A DNA stretch of 64,000 nucleotides, taken from Anaeramoeba flamelloides (lineage: Eukaryota > Metamonada > Anaeramoebidae). The notes beneath the pieces were generated by a model. The model was given only the letters and a program-made list of their open reading frames with translations, did not search any database and was not told the DNA's origin. Where the stretch lies: positions 1-64,000 of the forward strand of contig JANTQA010000068.1 of NCBI GenBank assembly GCA_027625915.1, read 5' to 3'. The position numbers and the translations under genes are program-made. The number at the start of each line of letters is the position of its first letter. Within the stretch, counting starts at the first letter, position 1. Shown here piece by piece: positions 12,204 to 24,554 of the stretch.

Positions 12204-13379
12204 AAGGGACTAGTCTCAATTATTTTTTTTTTTTTTTTTTTGACCAATTTCTAAATAAGGATTCCTTATCTAGAAATATGTTCAAAAAAAAAAATATACA
12301 AGTTTTCAAATCTAAGTAATTGAGCAAACAATTTTCTCGATCTCTATTAAATTTAGGTAAAATAATTTAATATTGATTCGCCCCTTAAACAAAAAAAAAT
12401 AAAAACTTTGAAAAACTATTTTAAAATATTTGAATTTATTTAAGGGACTAGTCTATATTAAATTTTTTTAGGTAAATTTAATTGAGATTTAGAATTTTTT
12501 TTTACCAATTGTTTAGATTTGAAATCAAAGTGAAAAACTTCTTAGTATATTTCTGAAATCTTGCTAAATGACATTCATTAAATTTAGTTATTGTTTTTAT
12601 AGAAATAAAAAAATTTTCAATTTTTTCACTTTTTTGAAAGTTGCTTTTTTTCAACTTTTAGCAAAAATACTAAAAATAAAAAAAAATTTGATCAAGAAAG
12701 CAAAACCTTGTTATTTTTGTGGAAGACCTACAAAAAATAGTTTGAAAAATAAACCTGAAAAGGTTTTTTTGGATTTACATGAAAACATAGTATGATTCGA
12801 AAAAAATATACAATATATGCTTTACTCAAAATAAAAGATTTTCTTTCTTTTCTTGTACCATTCTTTTTTTCATGAATCTACTTTTTGAGTTTACACTCTT
12901 TTATTTTTGTTGAATTTGAAGTTTTTTTAAGTGTTCCCAAATTACGATCCCAAAAGTTTTTGTCAGAGTCAAAAAAAATCAAAGAAAAGAATAAGAACTA
13001 TTTTTTTAAGAAGTAATAATTGATAAAACAAATTGAGTTCTTTATAGAGTCAAGTTGGATGGAATAGAAGTGAATAAGATAATATTCACCAGTTTTAAAT
13101 AATTTTCCCTTTTTTCAAAATGAGAATAAATATTAATTTTGAAAAAATAATTAAATCCAAATTTAATCAATAAATTTTCTTCCGTTAAAGATCTTTTTTC
13201 AAAAAAAAAATTTTAAAAATACACTTTTATTGGACTGAGATTATAAAATTTTAAAAAAACAAAAACTAAAAGTTCTAACATTGGAAAAAACAGTCTATTT
13301 TCAATTTTAAATATGTTTCAAGATAAGGATTACTTATTAGGTTATTGGTCAAAATTAAGATTAATAAGGACTAGTCCCT
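12204..13379. mobile_element. Element with GGGACTAGTC inverted ends, about 1.2 kb
   Basis: AAGGGACTAGTCTCAATTA and, further in, TTGACCAATTTCTAAATAAGG at the left are mirrored by TTATTGGTCAAAATTAAG and AATAAGGACTAGTCCCT at the right. A second direct copy of the end (AAGGGACTAGTCTATATT) sits inside at about 12,440, so one copy may have landed beside another. A short open frame at 12,568-12,795 (KPCYFCGRPTKN) is inside; it is too short and isolated to call a gene. Confidence 0.6.
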
Positions 13380-13382
13380 AAA

Positions 13383-13945
13383 GGTTTACAATCCCTGAAA
13401 TTTAAAAAAAGATTATCTTGTGTTGGGGGTAACCACTTGTTAATTTTGCTCTTAGTTAATCGATCTTTTATTTAATATGGATTTTGATAGTGGTTCAAAA
13501 TGACATTTTTGACAATTTATTTTTTTTTTTTTCCGAAATCTGAATTGAAGTCTGTAAGATTAATTGGCTGGAACTTAAGTTATAAAAAAATCTGGTTTGT
13601 AGGTTTTTGATTGAAATTTTTAATTAAGTTTGGTTTTATTGGGAGCTTTTAAAAAATGTTATTTTTTTATTAGGTTAATTGACATAAAAGTAAATCAAGA
13701 TTCTTTTCTACAACCTAAAATTCAAAAGTTATTCTTGAACACCTATCAATCCATTTCTCTTCCACTCTTCAATTCCGATTACAGAAAAAAAAAAAAAATA
13801 AATTGTCAAAAATTGTCATTTTGAACCACTATCAAAATCCATACCAAATACAAGATCGATCAACTAAGAACCAAACCGACAACTCAAGACACCCTACACA
13901 AGATAATCTTCTTTCAAATTTCAGGGATTGGAATCCCTAAGGGGT
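13383..13945. mobile_element. Fold-back element, about 560 bp, inserted in R1
   Basis: Long arms mirror each other: AATCCCTGAAATTT near 13,391 pairs with AAATTTCAGGGATT near 13,915, and GATAGTGGTTCAAAATGACA near 13,485 pairs with TGTCATTTTGAACCACTATC near 13,817. The loop is only partly palindromic. It sits exactly where repeat R1 stops matching its relatives. The open frame at 13,630-13,824 is inside the loop. Confidence 0.7.
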
Positions 13946-15308
13946 CAAAATCTAAAAAATTAACAAAAATTTGGTATTATTGTTTACAGGTTAAGAGTTC
14001 TTTACAAACAAATTCTAAATTGAATAAAAACATGGTGTAAGTGTTTGTAATTGTATTAGAATCCAATATACATTCTCATTTCGTAAAAAACATAAAGATC
14101 ATTTTTTCTCAATCTTCTGATTATTACAATTAAATCTAATATTTTTAAAGAAAGAAAAAAACTTGACTAAATTTTGCAAAATTTTTTTATACTGAATCCA
14201 ATGAATGTAAAATTCCAAAAAACCTTTATCATGGATACTCCAACCCGTTTTGTTTTGAAACTAACAATTCAGTATTTTAAGAGAAACGAAACAAAAAAAA
14301 AAAAAAAGCACCATAAAAAATATCTCAAAAAATCAACAAATGTTATTGTCATGGCAGATTTTTTTAAAAGATAAAACAGAGTAGATAATAGACACCAAAG
14401 ATCCTAATGAAAACTTCAGTTCTAGAAATTACAGAAAAAACAAAAAGAACCAAAGGAACCAAAGGAACCAAAGTAACTATGGGACCAAAGGAATCAAAGG
14501 AACCAAAACTAAAAAAACAAAGAGAAAGTCCCAATTCCTTTGTAGTAATTGTTCTGATTTGTGTGGTTTACATTTTGAAAATTAAAGCAACTCGATGATC
14601 AAAACTCATACACACAAGATCTTCAAAATTTAGAGTTATTTATCAAGAATGTTTGAAAAGATCTTCATTTTTTGAGCTTTCAGAAAATGTGAGTATTTTT
14701 CAATTTCATTTTTTCGTTTCTTAATCAGTTTGTTCTCGAGTTTACCGATCTCAAATTTTTTTGTTCATTTTCCTTATTAAAAAAATGAACAAAGAATGAA
14801 ATTTTGATCTAAATTTTAGATTATCTACATTAACTTCCCTTCAAAATTTTAATAGATTGAGTTAAAATACTTTTAGACAATTTTGTGAATTGCCAAATTA
14901 TTGTTGAAAATAAAACTTTTGAATTGTTTATTTTAATTTGCTTATTTTATGTGTTTTTGTTTTGGTAATAGTTCTGTTTTTACTGTTCGGTTATAAATTG
15001 TTTTTAATCAGTTAGTTGTTAATTGTTATTTGGATGAATAAGTTGCCTGTGTTTTTGTTATTTGTGTTTTTTGATAGTTATTTTTTATTGTTTTCTATGT
15101 CATTGTGAATTTTGATTGGGTTTGTTTTGATTTTATTTTGGTTGTTTATTTGTTTGTTTAGTGTTTGAGTTTAGTTTATTAATTGTGTTTTTAATTTAAT
15201 GTTGATTATTTTTGTATGTTTGTTGAAGATAGTGTTGCTATAATTATTTAGTATTTGCAACAATATGTATAGATTTTTTTGTTATTTGTTTTGATTTGTT
15301 TTAAACTC

Positions 15309-15347
15309 CATCTAAAGATGGCCTTTCTTTTCTACTAAAGTAGAAAT
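15309..15347 (-). other. Twin hairpins of R1
   Basis: CATCTAAAGATG lies beside TTTCTACTAAAGTAGAAA. This is the pair of adjacent perfect or near-perfect palindromes found in every R unit, here in reverse order. Confidence 0.75.
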
Positions 15348-15699
15348 GAGATTTAAATTAGATACTTACAATCAAAATCAAATCGTAAAAAGTTCCATTC
15401 TCTCTCAGATATTAAAAGATCTTAAAAATTTTTTATTTAAAATTAACCCACCAACTAGTAATAATTTTGAAATGATCTCAAAAAATAAACTTCATGATTA
15501 GAGTTGATAATTCAGAAAAAGAAATATAACTCTGTAAAAACTATAAATTGTGAAAAAAATAAAAATCTGAGTTTTTCCAATCCAAAAAAGATCCAAAATG
15601 AATGAGTTAGGAAAATAAATTGTGATAGGTTAATTTGTTGAAATTCCTCACCATTTATTGTTGATCGATCAAATGTGTGGATACCATCAACTCATAATA

Positions 15700-15898
15700 C
15701 AGTCAGTTTCACATTTAAGGCACAAACTTTCAACGAAATTTAAGGCACAAAAAAACCTCAAATTAAAGCACAATTTTTTAGATTTTTAATTTTCACAAAT
15801 TATTTTTACTAGAATTTGAATTTTGTGCCTTAATTTGAGATTTTTTTTGTGCCTTAAATTTCGTAGAAAGTTTGTGCCTTAAAAGTGAAACTGACTGT
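15700..15898. mobile_element. CAGTCAGT-family MITE inside R1
   Basis: Full palindrome, TA on both sides. The matching place in R2 (TA at 30,054-30,055) has no insertion, so the MITE entered R1 after the two copies separated. Confidence 0.95.
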
Positions 15899-16160
15899 AT
15901 TTAATTTTTTCTATTCAAAAAACTCTACATTAATCTTCAATAAACTATATCTGGATTAACAAAAAAAATTCCTGATCTAAATGTAAAAGACTACTCGAGT
16001 GTAAATTAAGAAATGAAAACAAAAAAACAATATATACTAAAAATGAATTTCATATTTTTGTAAAATCGAAAGTATTCCTAAATTGAAATTTAAAATCTAG
16101 TATTACTATTCTTTCAACTATTTTAAATTGTATCCAAATTGTTTATATTTTGTTAACACA

Positions 16161-16246
<86 letters not shown>
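16161..16246. repeat. (CA)n-(TA)n compound microsatellite of R1
   Basis: A run of CA followed by a run of TA. The same compound array lies in reverse at 29,730-29,798 in R2, and TA-rich versions lie in R3 and R4. The HTHTHT/IYIYIY open frames there are artefacts. Confidence 0.9.
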
Positions 16247-16248
<2 letters not shown>

Positions 16249-16483
16249 TCTTGTTAAGGAATGATTTCAGAATTCTCCTACGTACCCAACTCAAAACTTT
16301 CTTTTCTTTTCTTTAAAAAAAAAAAGCAGAATATATATTTACACACCTAACATAATATGTGCTATATTACCTACACCCCCAAAATCCCTGAAGGGGGCTT
16401 TCTTTCCTAACCTTTATGTAATCATTGGTTGAATAAATTAGTTAAAAAATCCTATGTTTGATAAATTATATTATTATACTACT

Positions 16484-16499
16484 ACCAGTTCACTTTATA

Positions 16500-16530
<31 letters not shown>

Positions 16531-16703
16531 CTTTCAAAGGAATTTAAATGACAATAAAATCATCAAATCTATGACATTTTACTGGAAATTTTTTAAACCC
16601 AAATTATTTTATTAGTTTTTGATTTTAGTGTATTTAAAATTTATATTTTTATTTTACCTTAAAAATATGTTGAAAGTAAGTGTATTAAAAGTGGAACTGG
16701 ATA
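16484..16703. mobile_element. CAGTCAGT-like MITE, eroded, with AT microsatellite
   Basis: Left ACCAGTTCACTTTATAATTT and right AGTGTATTAAAAGTGGAACTGG are the worn ends. The inside carries a TA run. The inverted counterpart is at 29,078-29,291, so this insertion predates the inner inverted duplication. Confidence 0.65.
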
Positions 16704-16929
16704 TAACATAGAAATTTAATTAAATTATTTGAATAATTAAAAGTAGAATAATAATATTTATCTGAAAAAATTGTGGTAAGGTAAATTTTTCAAAATTTTA
16801 TTATAAAAAAAAATATTAAAATAATACCTATTCAAATACTATATTATAAAATATTGTTTATTTCAAATAGCCAAGACATTAATATTATATTTTTATTTCA
16901 AATCATAAAAAAATGAAATTACAATAATT

Positions 16930-18440
16930 TCAAAAATTTCAAAATTCAAAAAGTGTTTTTATATATAAACAACTTTCGAAAAATAAGGGTCCAGTTTTTC
17001 AAATTATACTCACTAAACTAATTATATGAGGAAACCTGTAAATAATCATCAATAAACTAGAAGTTGATGGATAATCATCAGAAGATTAAATACTAACAAG
17101 GTGTCTTCTTTAAAAATTTTTATACGTTGAAAAAAATCTATTTCATTTTTTGTACAAAAATTTGGCTAAAAAAAATCATCCAAAATTTTACAACATCTGG
17201 ATATTATCGATTTTTTTTTCGGTTGTAAGAGTAATTTGATTGAGAATTAAATTGAAATTTTTCATCATGTAAAAATATTAAATGTAAATCAGTTAAGAAA
17301 AATTGACATCTGAAACTATTTGATTGAAGAAACTAACAAACAAAAAAAAATCAAATTGTCATCTGATTGTTTGAAAATTTTTTTTATTTTCTTCCAATTT
17401 TTCAGTCAAAAGTTTGGTTAGTAAATTATGAAGTAGAAAATTTTATTTAAATTACATCATTAATCAACTGCCCAACATCATATTGAAATCCAATGATTCT
17501 AGAACGAGATCTCGAAATTTGGGCCCCTATTTTTTGAATTTAGTTTATATGGACAAAACATGTTTTCAAATTTTTCAAACCATTTTCAAAAATGTTAAAA
17601 TGAAAATTCTTAACATACTGAACTCAGTTAAATACAATATTATCAAGCATTGTTTATTTTAAAGATTCAACACACTAACATTATAATTGTCTTCCTAGTC
17701 TTAAATAATGAATTTTCAAAAATTTCAAAAATCAAAAAGTGTTTTTATATATATATGGTCAAAACATGTTTTCAAATTTTTCAAAAATGTTAAAATGAAA
17801 ATTTAAAAGATACTGGACATAGTCAAATATTATATTATAAAACATTGTTTATTTCAAAGAATCAATACACTAACATTATAATTGTCTTCCTAGTCACAAA
17901 ATAATGAATTTTCATTAATTTTCAAAAATTTCAAAATTCAAAAAGTGTTTATATATATATACGGACAAAACATGTTTTCAATTATTTCAAAATTTTCAAA
18001 AATGTTAAAATGAAAATTCTTAACATACTGAGCATACTCAAATACAATATTATAAAACATTGTTTATTTTAAAAACTCAACACACTAACATTCATATTTT
18101 TCTTCCAAATCTCAAATAATGAATTTTAAAAATTTCAAAATTTCAAAAAAATTCAAAAAATGTTTATATATATATATATATATGGTCAAAAAAATATTTT
18201 TTCAAAAATAATTTATTTTAAAAAGGTACTTTAAAATAATACTTAAAATATAAAAAAAAAAAAAAAAATCTCAAATAATGGAATTACAAAAATTTCAAAT
18301 ATTTCAAAAATCAAAAAGTGTTTTTATATATATGGACAAAACATGTTTTCAAATTTTTTTAAAAATTCAAAAATTTGAAAATAATACTATCAAAATACTC
18401 AAATGATAGATTTTATAAAATATTGTTCTTGTTTTACATA
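16930..18440 (+). repeat. Satellite block B, tandem units of about 205-220 bp
   Basis: Starts of the unit (GGTCAAAACATG or GGACAAAACATG) fall near 17,551, 17,757, 17,962, 18,184 and 18,334. Each unit ends in a TATATA run. Units differ by many substitutions and small indels. The block is in the left inner arm; its inverted partner is at 28,100-28,975. Confidence 0.85.
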
Positions 18441-18637
18441 CAGTCAGTTCCACTTTTAAGACACAAACTTTCAACGACATTTAAGGCCCAAAAAAAATCC
18501 CAAATTAAGGCACAAAATTCAGATTCTAGTAAAATAAATTGTAAAAGAAAAAAAATTACAAATTTTGTGCCTTAATTTGAGATTTTTTTTCTTTTAATTT
18601 CGTTGAAAGTTTGTACCTTAAAAGTGGAACTGACTGT
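18441..18637. mobile_element. CAGTCAGT-family MITE at satellite edge
   Basis: Full palindrome, TA-flanked. The same satellite/module boundary without the MITE is present at 889-890 and, inverted, near 28,096, so this is a clear insertion with TA duplication. Confidence 0.95.
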
Positions 18638-19050
18638 ATTCTCAATTTGTCATTATCATAATGACTTTCAAAATAGTTCAAAATTATCTTATATAAAAAT
18701 ATTAATTCAAAAAATTATTTATAACAATCCAATATAGAGTATCAAAGGATGTCAATTCATTTTGATATAGAGAAAGAAATAAAAATTAAAAAAATGGAAT
18801 GATTGAATGTAAAATTTCAGATTTAGAAGAGTTCTAATCGGAACTTATTCCACGTACCTACTCAACAAGTTCATTATTTCTAATAAGGGAATACCTTTCG
18901 ATTTGAAGAGTTTTTTTCTTCTTTATAAAATTAAAAAAAAAATAACCTAAATCAAATCTAAGGATTGGAATTATCTAATCTGAAATAAATCTTAATAATA
19001 AAAAAATATTGATATTTAAAAACAGAGAAATTAAATCCAGAATTACTTAA
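18638..19050 (+). repeat. Satellite-flanking module, copy 2
   Basis: GTCATTATCATAATGAC, GTTCTAATCGGAACTTATTCC and ACCTTTCGATTTGAAGAG repeat the module at 886-1,260. The part shared with the right inner arm ends near 18,766 (GATGTCAATTCATTTTG), which is the inner edge of the inverted duplication. Confidence 0.75.
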
Positions 19051-19059
19051 ATACTAACC

Positions 19060-20439
19060 TAACCTTCAAGATCTATCATTAACATTAACATTAACATTAA
19101 AATTAACAATTAACATTAACATTCATCATTAACCATTAATCATTGATCATTGATCATTCAAGATCTATATAATTTCATTAAGTAATCTATATATACACAT
19201 CAATATATGTTCCTCTTGAAAAATCCATTAATTTACCGAAACTAACCACTTCTGTGCCAAAGTTGTCACTTCTGTGCCACATGGTAGTTTCTTGAACAGC
19301 AAGGAAATGAAGGGTCTTTCATCAACAGTGAATGATTAGCAACATTAGCAAGTCAAGTAACATATTCACGCATACAACAACAACAACAAATCCACAATCA
19401 AGCAACAACAACAACACGACCTATCAACAACAACATCCAACACTACAACAAAAAACAATAAACAACAACCAAACAACAAATCAAAACAACAACTAATACA
19501 AAATACAAAAACAACAACAGTACAACAACCAAAAAAAAAAAACAATAAAAGAACAACAACAAGACAGTAAAACCCTCACCTATAATAATAGAATTATTAT
19601 TTCACGTAATTTCCAATGCTTTTTAAAATCGGTTATATATGCTTATTTCGGTTTTGACTTTTATTTCAATTGCTTTTTTTTCTTTTTTTACTTTTTTTTT
19701 TCTTTTGAAACAAAACACAAAAAAAAATTTTTCTCACTTTTTTGATTGTTCTTCTTTATTGACTTGTTTTAATTTTTTGAAAGAACAACTTTTAAAACAA
19801 AAAAAAAGAGATGTAATCCCAATAGGATTATTTAAACAACAAATACCAAAAAAAAGTAACCATTTTATGTAAAAGGTGATTCTGTCTCTTGTTGATTTCT
19901 TCTCTTTGATTCAATAAAAAAATATTTTTTTTTTAAAAAATTTGCTTTTTTTTCTTTAATATTTTAATTTTAATTCATTTTACTTTTCAAGATCAAGTTT
20001 TTTAAAAACACATTTTGAAAAACAAAATTTATTTTCAAATTTTTACGAGTTTAATTACCAAAATTCGATGATTTTGTAAGTGACAAGTCGTCACTTTTCA
20101 CAAAAATACACTATTGATTTTCCCAAAAGAAATCTTCAAAATTTTGCCTTTTCAAAATGTAAAACCCAAAATTCAATTTTAGAGTAAATAAAAGATTTCT
20201 TCTCTAAAAATTTCTTTTACCCATGAGATCTATTGAAAAATCGAAGAGTCTTGAATAAAATAAACAATGAGGAAATTAGAGAATGAGGAATGTTTTTTGG
20301 ATTTAGAGAAATCTCTTTCTCTAAATTTTTGTTATTTTTTCCTCATTTTGTCCAAGTCTGTACATTTTTTATTATTTTTTTTCTTTTTCAAAAAACCTAA
20401 AAAATTGGAAAAATTTTTAAAAAACAATCAAACAATTTA
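19060..20439. other. 5' region of the ATPase-nuclease gene with simple repeats
   Basis: TTAACA/CATTAA repeats occupy about 19,077-19,160. An A/C-rich stretch full of CAA (about 19,360-19,570) has almost no G or T. A 77-codon open frame at 19,639-19,872 starts with a hydrophobic stretch but has T-run-driven composition and no recognisable domain. A palindrome near 20,300-20,322 (TTAGAGAAA, then TTTCTCTAA) lies about 120 bp upstream of the gene. The promoter is presumably here; no TATA box can be singled out in such AT-rich DNA. Confidence 0.4.
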
Positions 20440-23400
20440 ATGAACATAAACAAAGAAAATGAACCAGAAAAAAGTGAAACTGAAAAACAAGAAGAAAGAA
20501 AAAGACTAAAGCTGGAAAACGAACAAGAAGAAATGATCGAACGACGTAAACGAATGGAGGAAAGAAATAACAAGCTTGACAAGGAACGAGATGAAATGAT
20601 CCAGCGACGTAAACAAATGGAAAATGAACGAGATGAAATCAAGAAAAAAAGAACAAAGATGGAAAATGAACGAGATGAAATGATCCAAGAACATAAGCAA
20701 ATGGAACAAGTACGTAAGCAGATGGAACAAGTGCGTGAACAAACGGAACAGGAACTTAAGCAAATACAAAGAAAGTTATTTATATTTGATCTTAACTCAA
20801 AGTCACTCCAACAACTCTTCAAAAATGAACAAGACAAAGAAAAAAAAAATTCAATTGGTCAAATGATTTTTTTAGTAGGAGATAGAGAAGAACAAAATGA
20901 AAAGATCGAAAAACAAAATGAACAAATAGATAAACAAAATGAAAAGATCAAAGAACAAATTGAACAAATCAAAGAACAAAACGTACAAATAGATAAACAG
21001 AACCTTCAAATCAAAGAACAAAACCAACAAATCGATAAACAAAACGAACTTATCAAAGAACAAAACAACAGGATCGATAAACAATTTGAAAGAATTCATC
21101 TTCAGGCGCTGACAAAAAAAACAAAAGGTCTCTCAATTGAAAAAGTTCGACCAAACCTCGGACAAGAACACAAAATTCAAGGTAAGCTTGCTCTTCTTAA
21201 ATGACGATTCTTAAAAAATAAATTATTTTTTTTTCTTTTTTCTTTTTTTCTTTTTTTTTTTTAAATTATCATAATTTTTCTTTCTTGTAAATAAAAAAAA
21301 TCTGAATAAAATCAAAAAAAAGAAATTACAAAAAGAATATTCACTTTTGTTGATCGAGAAAAGGAAATTTTAACACTTGCAAAATCTATGATCCATGTTG
21401 AACTCAAAAAAAAACGAAAAATTCTGACAAGCTTTATGAAGCCAACTCTATTTTATGTGTCGAATATGTTTGGGACTGGAAAAACTTGGTTTGGTGAAAA
21501 TTTTCTAAATCAATTACACAAAATTCTTGAGGAGACAAAACAGACATTTAGAGATCCACAAATTGACAAACTAATTAAGGAAATCAAATCATACCCATTT
21601 GAGCTCAAATGTTTTTTACATTCCAAAATTATTCTAATTGATCTGGTAGATATTCCATCATATGAAGGATTTGAAGAGTACCTAAAAGACAGAATTCTTG
21701 AACAAATAGAATTTGAGATTAATGAAGAAGAGAGAAAACAATTAGAAAAAAAGAAATTTGGTGCTTTTCTTGCGAAGGCAACTAAACACCATCATTTTTA
21801 TATTTTTCTTGATGAAACTGGTCAAATTGAAAACTGGGATTTTAACAAGAATAATACCCATTTTCAGGAATATCTCAAAAACATAAGGCCCACAGAAACA
21901 TTTTCCTTTGATAATAAAAAACTTCCAAAATATTATTATTTTTGGGAAAAACAATTGAAAACTTTGATAAACAAGAAAAGTATCCATCTTTTATGTGCGG
22001 GAAAGTCTTGGAATTTTAGTTTAATTGGACAAGGATATTTAAAATATAAGGACAATAGAGAATTGAGTAATGTTTCACCAACTGATTCTTATAGAATTTC
22101 ACTTCCACCTTTTACCAAAGAAAATCTAATTCAACTTCTCAAGGAATCGTTTATTTCTTTCAATACTCAAAATACAGATAATTCCAATAATAATGAAAAT
22201 AAGAATGTTACTTATTATCAATATATGTTTGGTTCCCATGAAAAAGAAAAAGAAAAAGAAAAAGAAAAGTGTAAAGTTGATGAAAAAATTATAAAAAAAG
22301 AAAAAGTTGATGAAAAAATCATCAATTATTTTTTTGAACAAGTTCTGGTCAAAACAGGGGGAACACCAAGAATGATTGAATGGATCGGAATTCTTCTTTT
22401 AGAGAAATATAATAGTGGAGAAAAATCTCCAGTATTTCCAAATAAAGAGATTATTAATCAATTTTTAAAAGATGTTTATTCTGAAATGATTAAAACAAAA
22501 GAGAGGAAAAATAGATCATTTGGTGATATTCCTGAAGACTTAATTTCTGAATATTATTTTTTGATGTTTATTGGGGCACTTGGTATTTATTTTTCAACAA
22601 AAGATTTTCAACTTCAAATTCAAAATCAAAAGAATAATAAAATTGTTTCATACAATGCAATGTATCTTATTGATAAATTTAATCTTCGTATCAAAGAAAT
22701 TGAAGATATGGAAAACAACAACATCATTGGTAAGAAATTCAAAATCATTGTTTCTGGTTATTTAATTGAGTATCTAAGAGATGAACCAAGATTTGAAAAT
22801 GAATATAAAACAATCAACCCCTTAAAATTATTGAACATAGACGCGCCGAATGAAATAATTGATCAAGGAGAATTTTTTGAACATATTATTTTAAAAATTT
22901 TGGCATTCCAATTAATTATGACAAAGAATTTAAAATTATTATCTCCACATATTAATTCTTTATTTTGTGATTTAATTCAAACCAAACAAAAAGAAAAAGA
23001 AAAAGAAAAAGAAAAAGAAAAAGAAAAAGAAAAAGAAAAAGAAAAAGAAAATGAAAATGAATCTAATAATCAGGTAGAAGAATTTTTAAAATCAGATATT
23101 GATGATTATGTAATACCATTTAAGTTCCCATTAAATAAACCAATTATCTCTTTACAAAAAATTGAAAATGAAAAAAAAACAAAAAAAAAAAAAGAAGATG
23201 ATGAAGATGATGATGAACAAGAACAAGAACAAGAACAAGAACAAGACATAAATAAATTGATTAACAAATTTAATAATCTAACAACAATGAAACAACAAAA
23301 TTGGAAGTTACTTTTTAAAATTATCAAGGAAAAATATAAACACCCAACAACTATCATTTTAAAACCAGGACCACAATCTCATTCAGCTGATTTATATTTA

Positions 23401-23856
23401 ATTCACACAGTTAAAGAGGGAAACGCAAATATTAGATTTATTGTTCTTGCAATTCAAGCAAAAAATTATTCAACAACTACATCTTTTAATGTTTCTACTC
23501 TTCAAAAAGAAATAAAAAAAACACAACTTTTACTTAAATACACAAAAGGGAAATTTAACATTGATCTTATTTTTCTAATTTGCATAACTAATTTACAGCA
23601 AGGAGGTGAATTTAATAGAATATTTGAAAGAAAATCTGACTTTTTGTATCTTCCATTATCCAAAACCAATGAATTGAACAATAAGAACATTAATGATCTT
23701 CAGAAAGAAATTCAAAAACATCAAAAATATTTGAAAAAATGTTTTGTTGATGATGAAATTCTGAAATTTTCTCCAAATTGTATTGTGATCAAAAAAAAAA
23801 AAAAAAAAAAAAAAAAAACAAAGACCAGGAGAATGAAGAATATGAAAAAATGCTGA
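20440..23856 (+). CDS. Coiled-coil / P-loop ATPase / PD-(D/E)XK-like nuclease, Crinkler-RHS (CR) type
   Basis: Two exons, 20440-21181 and 21323-23856, around a 141-bp GT-AG intron that keeps frame, give about 1,091 residues. Residues 1-247 are charged coiled coil; the second half repeats a heptad like IDKQNEQ. The ATPase follows: FTFVDREKEIL before the P-loop GTGKT (298-302), Walker B FYIFLDE (D411, E412), a sensor-like LLCAGKS near 471, and TGGTPR (592-597), a signature shared by Crinkler and trypanosome RHS proteins. K/E-rich runs lie near 552-563 and 803-826. The C-terminal region has D937 and Q959-A-K961 (ADLYLI, then LAIQAKNY), spaced like a PD-(D/E)XK nuclease core with Q for the acidic residue. 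Published work derives such ATPase-REase proteins from transposons and describes them as nucleic-acid-acting effectors. No signal peptide is seen. The gene looks whole; its last codons lie in a long A-run, so the exact C-terminus is uncertain. It is the only large gene between the inner inverted arms. Confidence 0.8.
21182..21322 (+). other. Intron of the ATPase-nuclease gene
   Basis: GTAAGC donor after CAAG, a long T-rich tract, and AAAAG acceptor. Splicing joins the coiled coil to EITKRIFTFVDREKEIL without a frame change. An in-frame stop soon after the donor supports the intron. Confidence 0.75.
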
Positions 23857-24455
23857 CAATCCCAGAAAAAATGAATCTTATATTTTTGCACCCAAATCAA
23901 TTAAAATCATTTATTGGGGAGAAATGTTATAATGCATTAAATGATTTAAAAAAATCTAAAAAAACAATTACACGAATTTTTACACCTATAAAGGTAAAAC
24001 CAAAAAAAAAAAAAAAAAAAAAAATGATGATGAGCAAGAAAAAAAAATAAATCAATAAAAAAAATATGAAGAAAAAAATAAAAAATGATTAATCATATAA
24101 ACTAATTCATGTTCATTTTCGAAAATTTAGAGATTATTCTAACAAAAATAATCAAAAGAAAAAGAAAAGTAAAAATAAATTAAGATATGCTAAAATGAAG
24201 AAGAATAATCAGAATTAGAAATTCTGAAATAAAAAAAAAAAAAAAAAAAATTCAATATCAAAATCAATAACTGAGACATTATATGGTTTATTGACAATAA
24301 ATATAATTGTTTTTGTTTTGGAATTGAATTTTTTGAAATTTTCAAATTTGGAATTTGAAGAGTTGTTTGTTAGATAATATTTTAATAAAATGTTTTTTGG
24401 AAAAAAAGTTCAACGGGAAAACAAAAATGAAACCCATAATTTTTGATTGGAAAAT
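23857..24455. other. A-rich 3' flank of the ATPase-nuclease gene
   Basis: Several A-runs of 15-20 bases. A short lysine-rich open frame ends near 24,050. No separate gene is supported. Confidence 0.4.
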
Positions 24456-24458
24456 GAA

Positions 24459-24554
24459 GAGAAATCGAAGAAATCGAAGAAATAGAAGAAATAGAAGAAA
24501 TCGAAGAAATCGAAGAAATCGAAGAAATCGAAGAAATCGAAGAAATCGAAGAAA
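24459..24554 (+). repeat. 9-bp minisatellite (AGAAATCGA)n
   Basis: About ten copies of AGAAATCGA or AGAAATAGA in tandem. A frame through it reads as a repeated R-N-R run and is not taken as a gene. Confidence 0.9.

Larger units (their letters stand above)
13949..16440 (-). repeat. R unit copy R1 (reverse orientation), left inner arm
   Basis: Read in reverse complement it matches R2 (29,553-34,170) block by block: G-tract start (CCCTGAAGGGGG near 16,388), AT/AC microsatellite, twin hairpins, T/G-rich tract (14,930-15,300, the complement of the G-free tract of the other copies), GAACCAAAGG minisatellite (14,447-14,470), and the AGATCATTTTTTCTC block near 14,096. It is cut at 13,948 by a fold-back element. 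R1 lacks the Tc1 and MITE insertions of R2 and so shows their empty sites. No protein is encoded. Confidence 0.85.

Noticed and set aside
20397-20837. Minus-strand open frames rich in S, F and C (also 20,506-20,769 and 20,872-21,099)
   Set aside because: Mirror frames of the charged coiled-coil exon; the plus strand has the consistent heptads and the spliced continuation.
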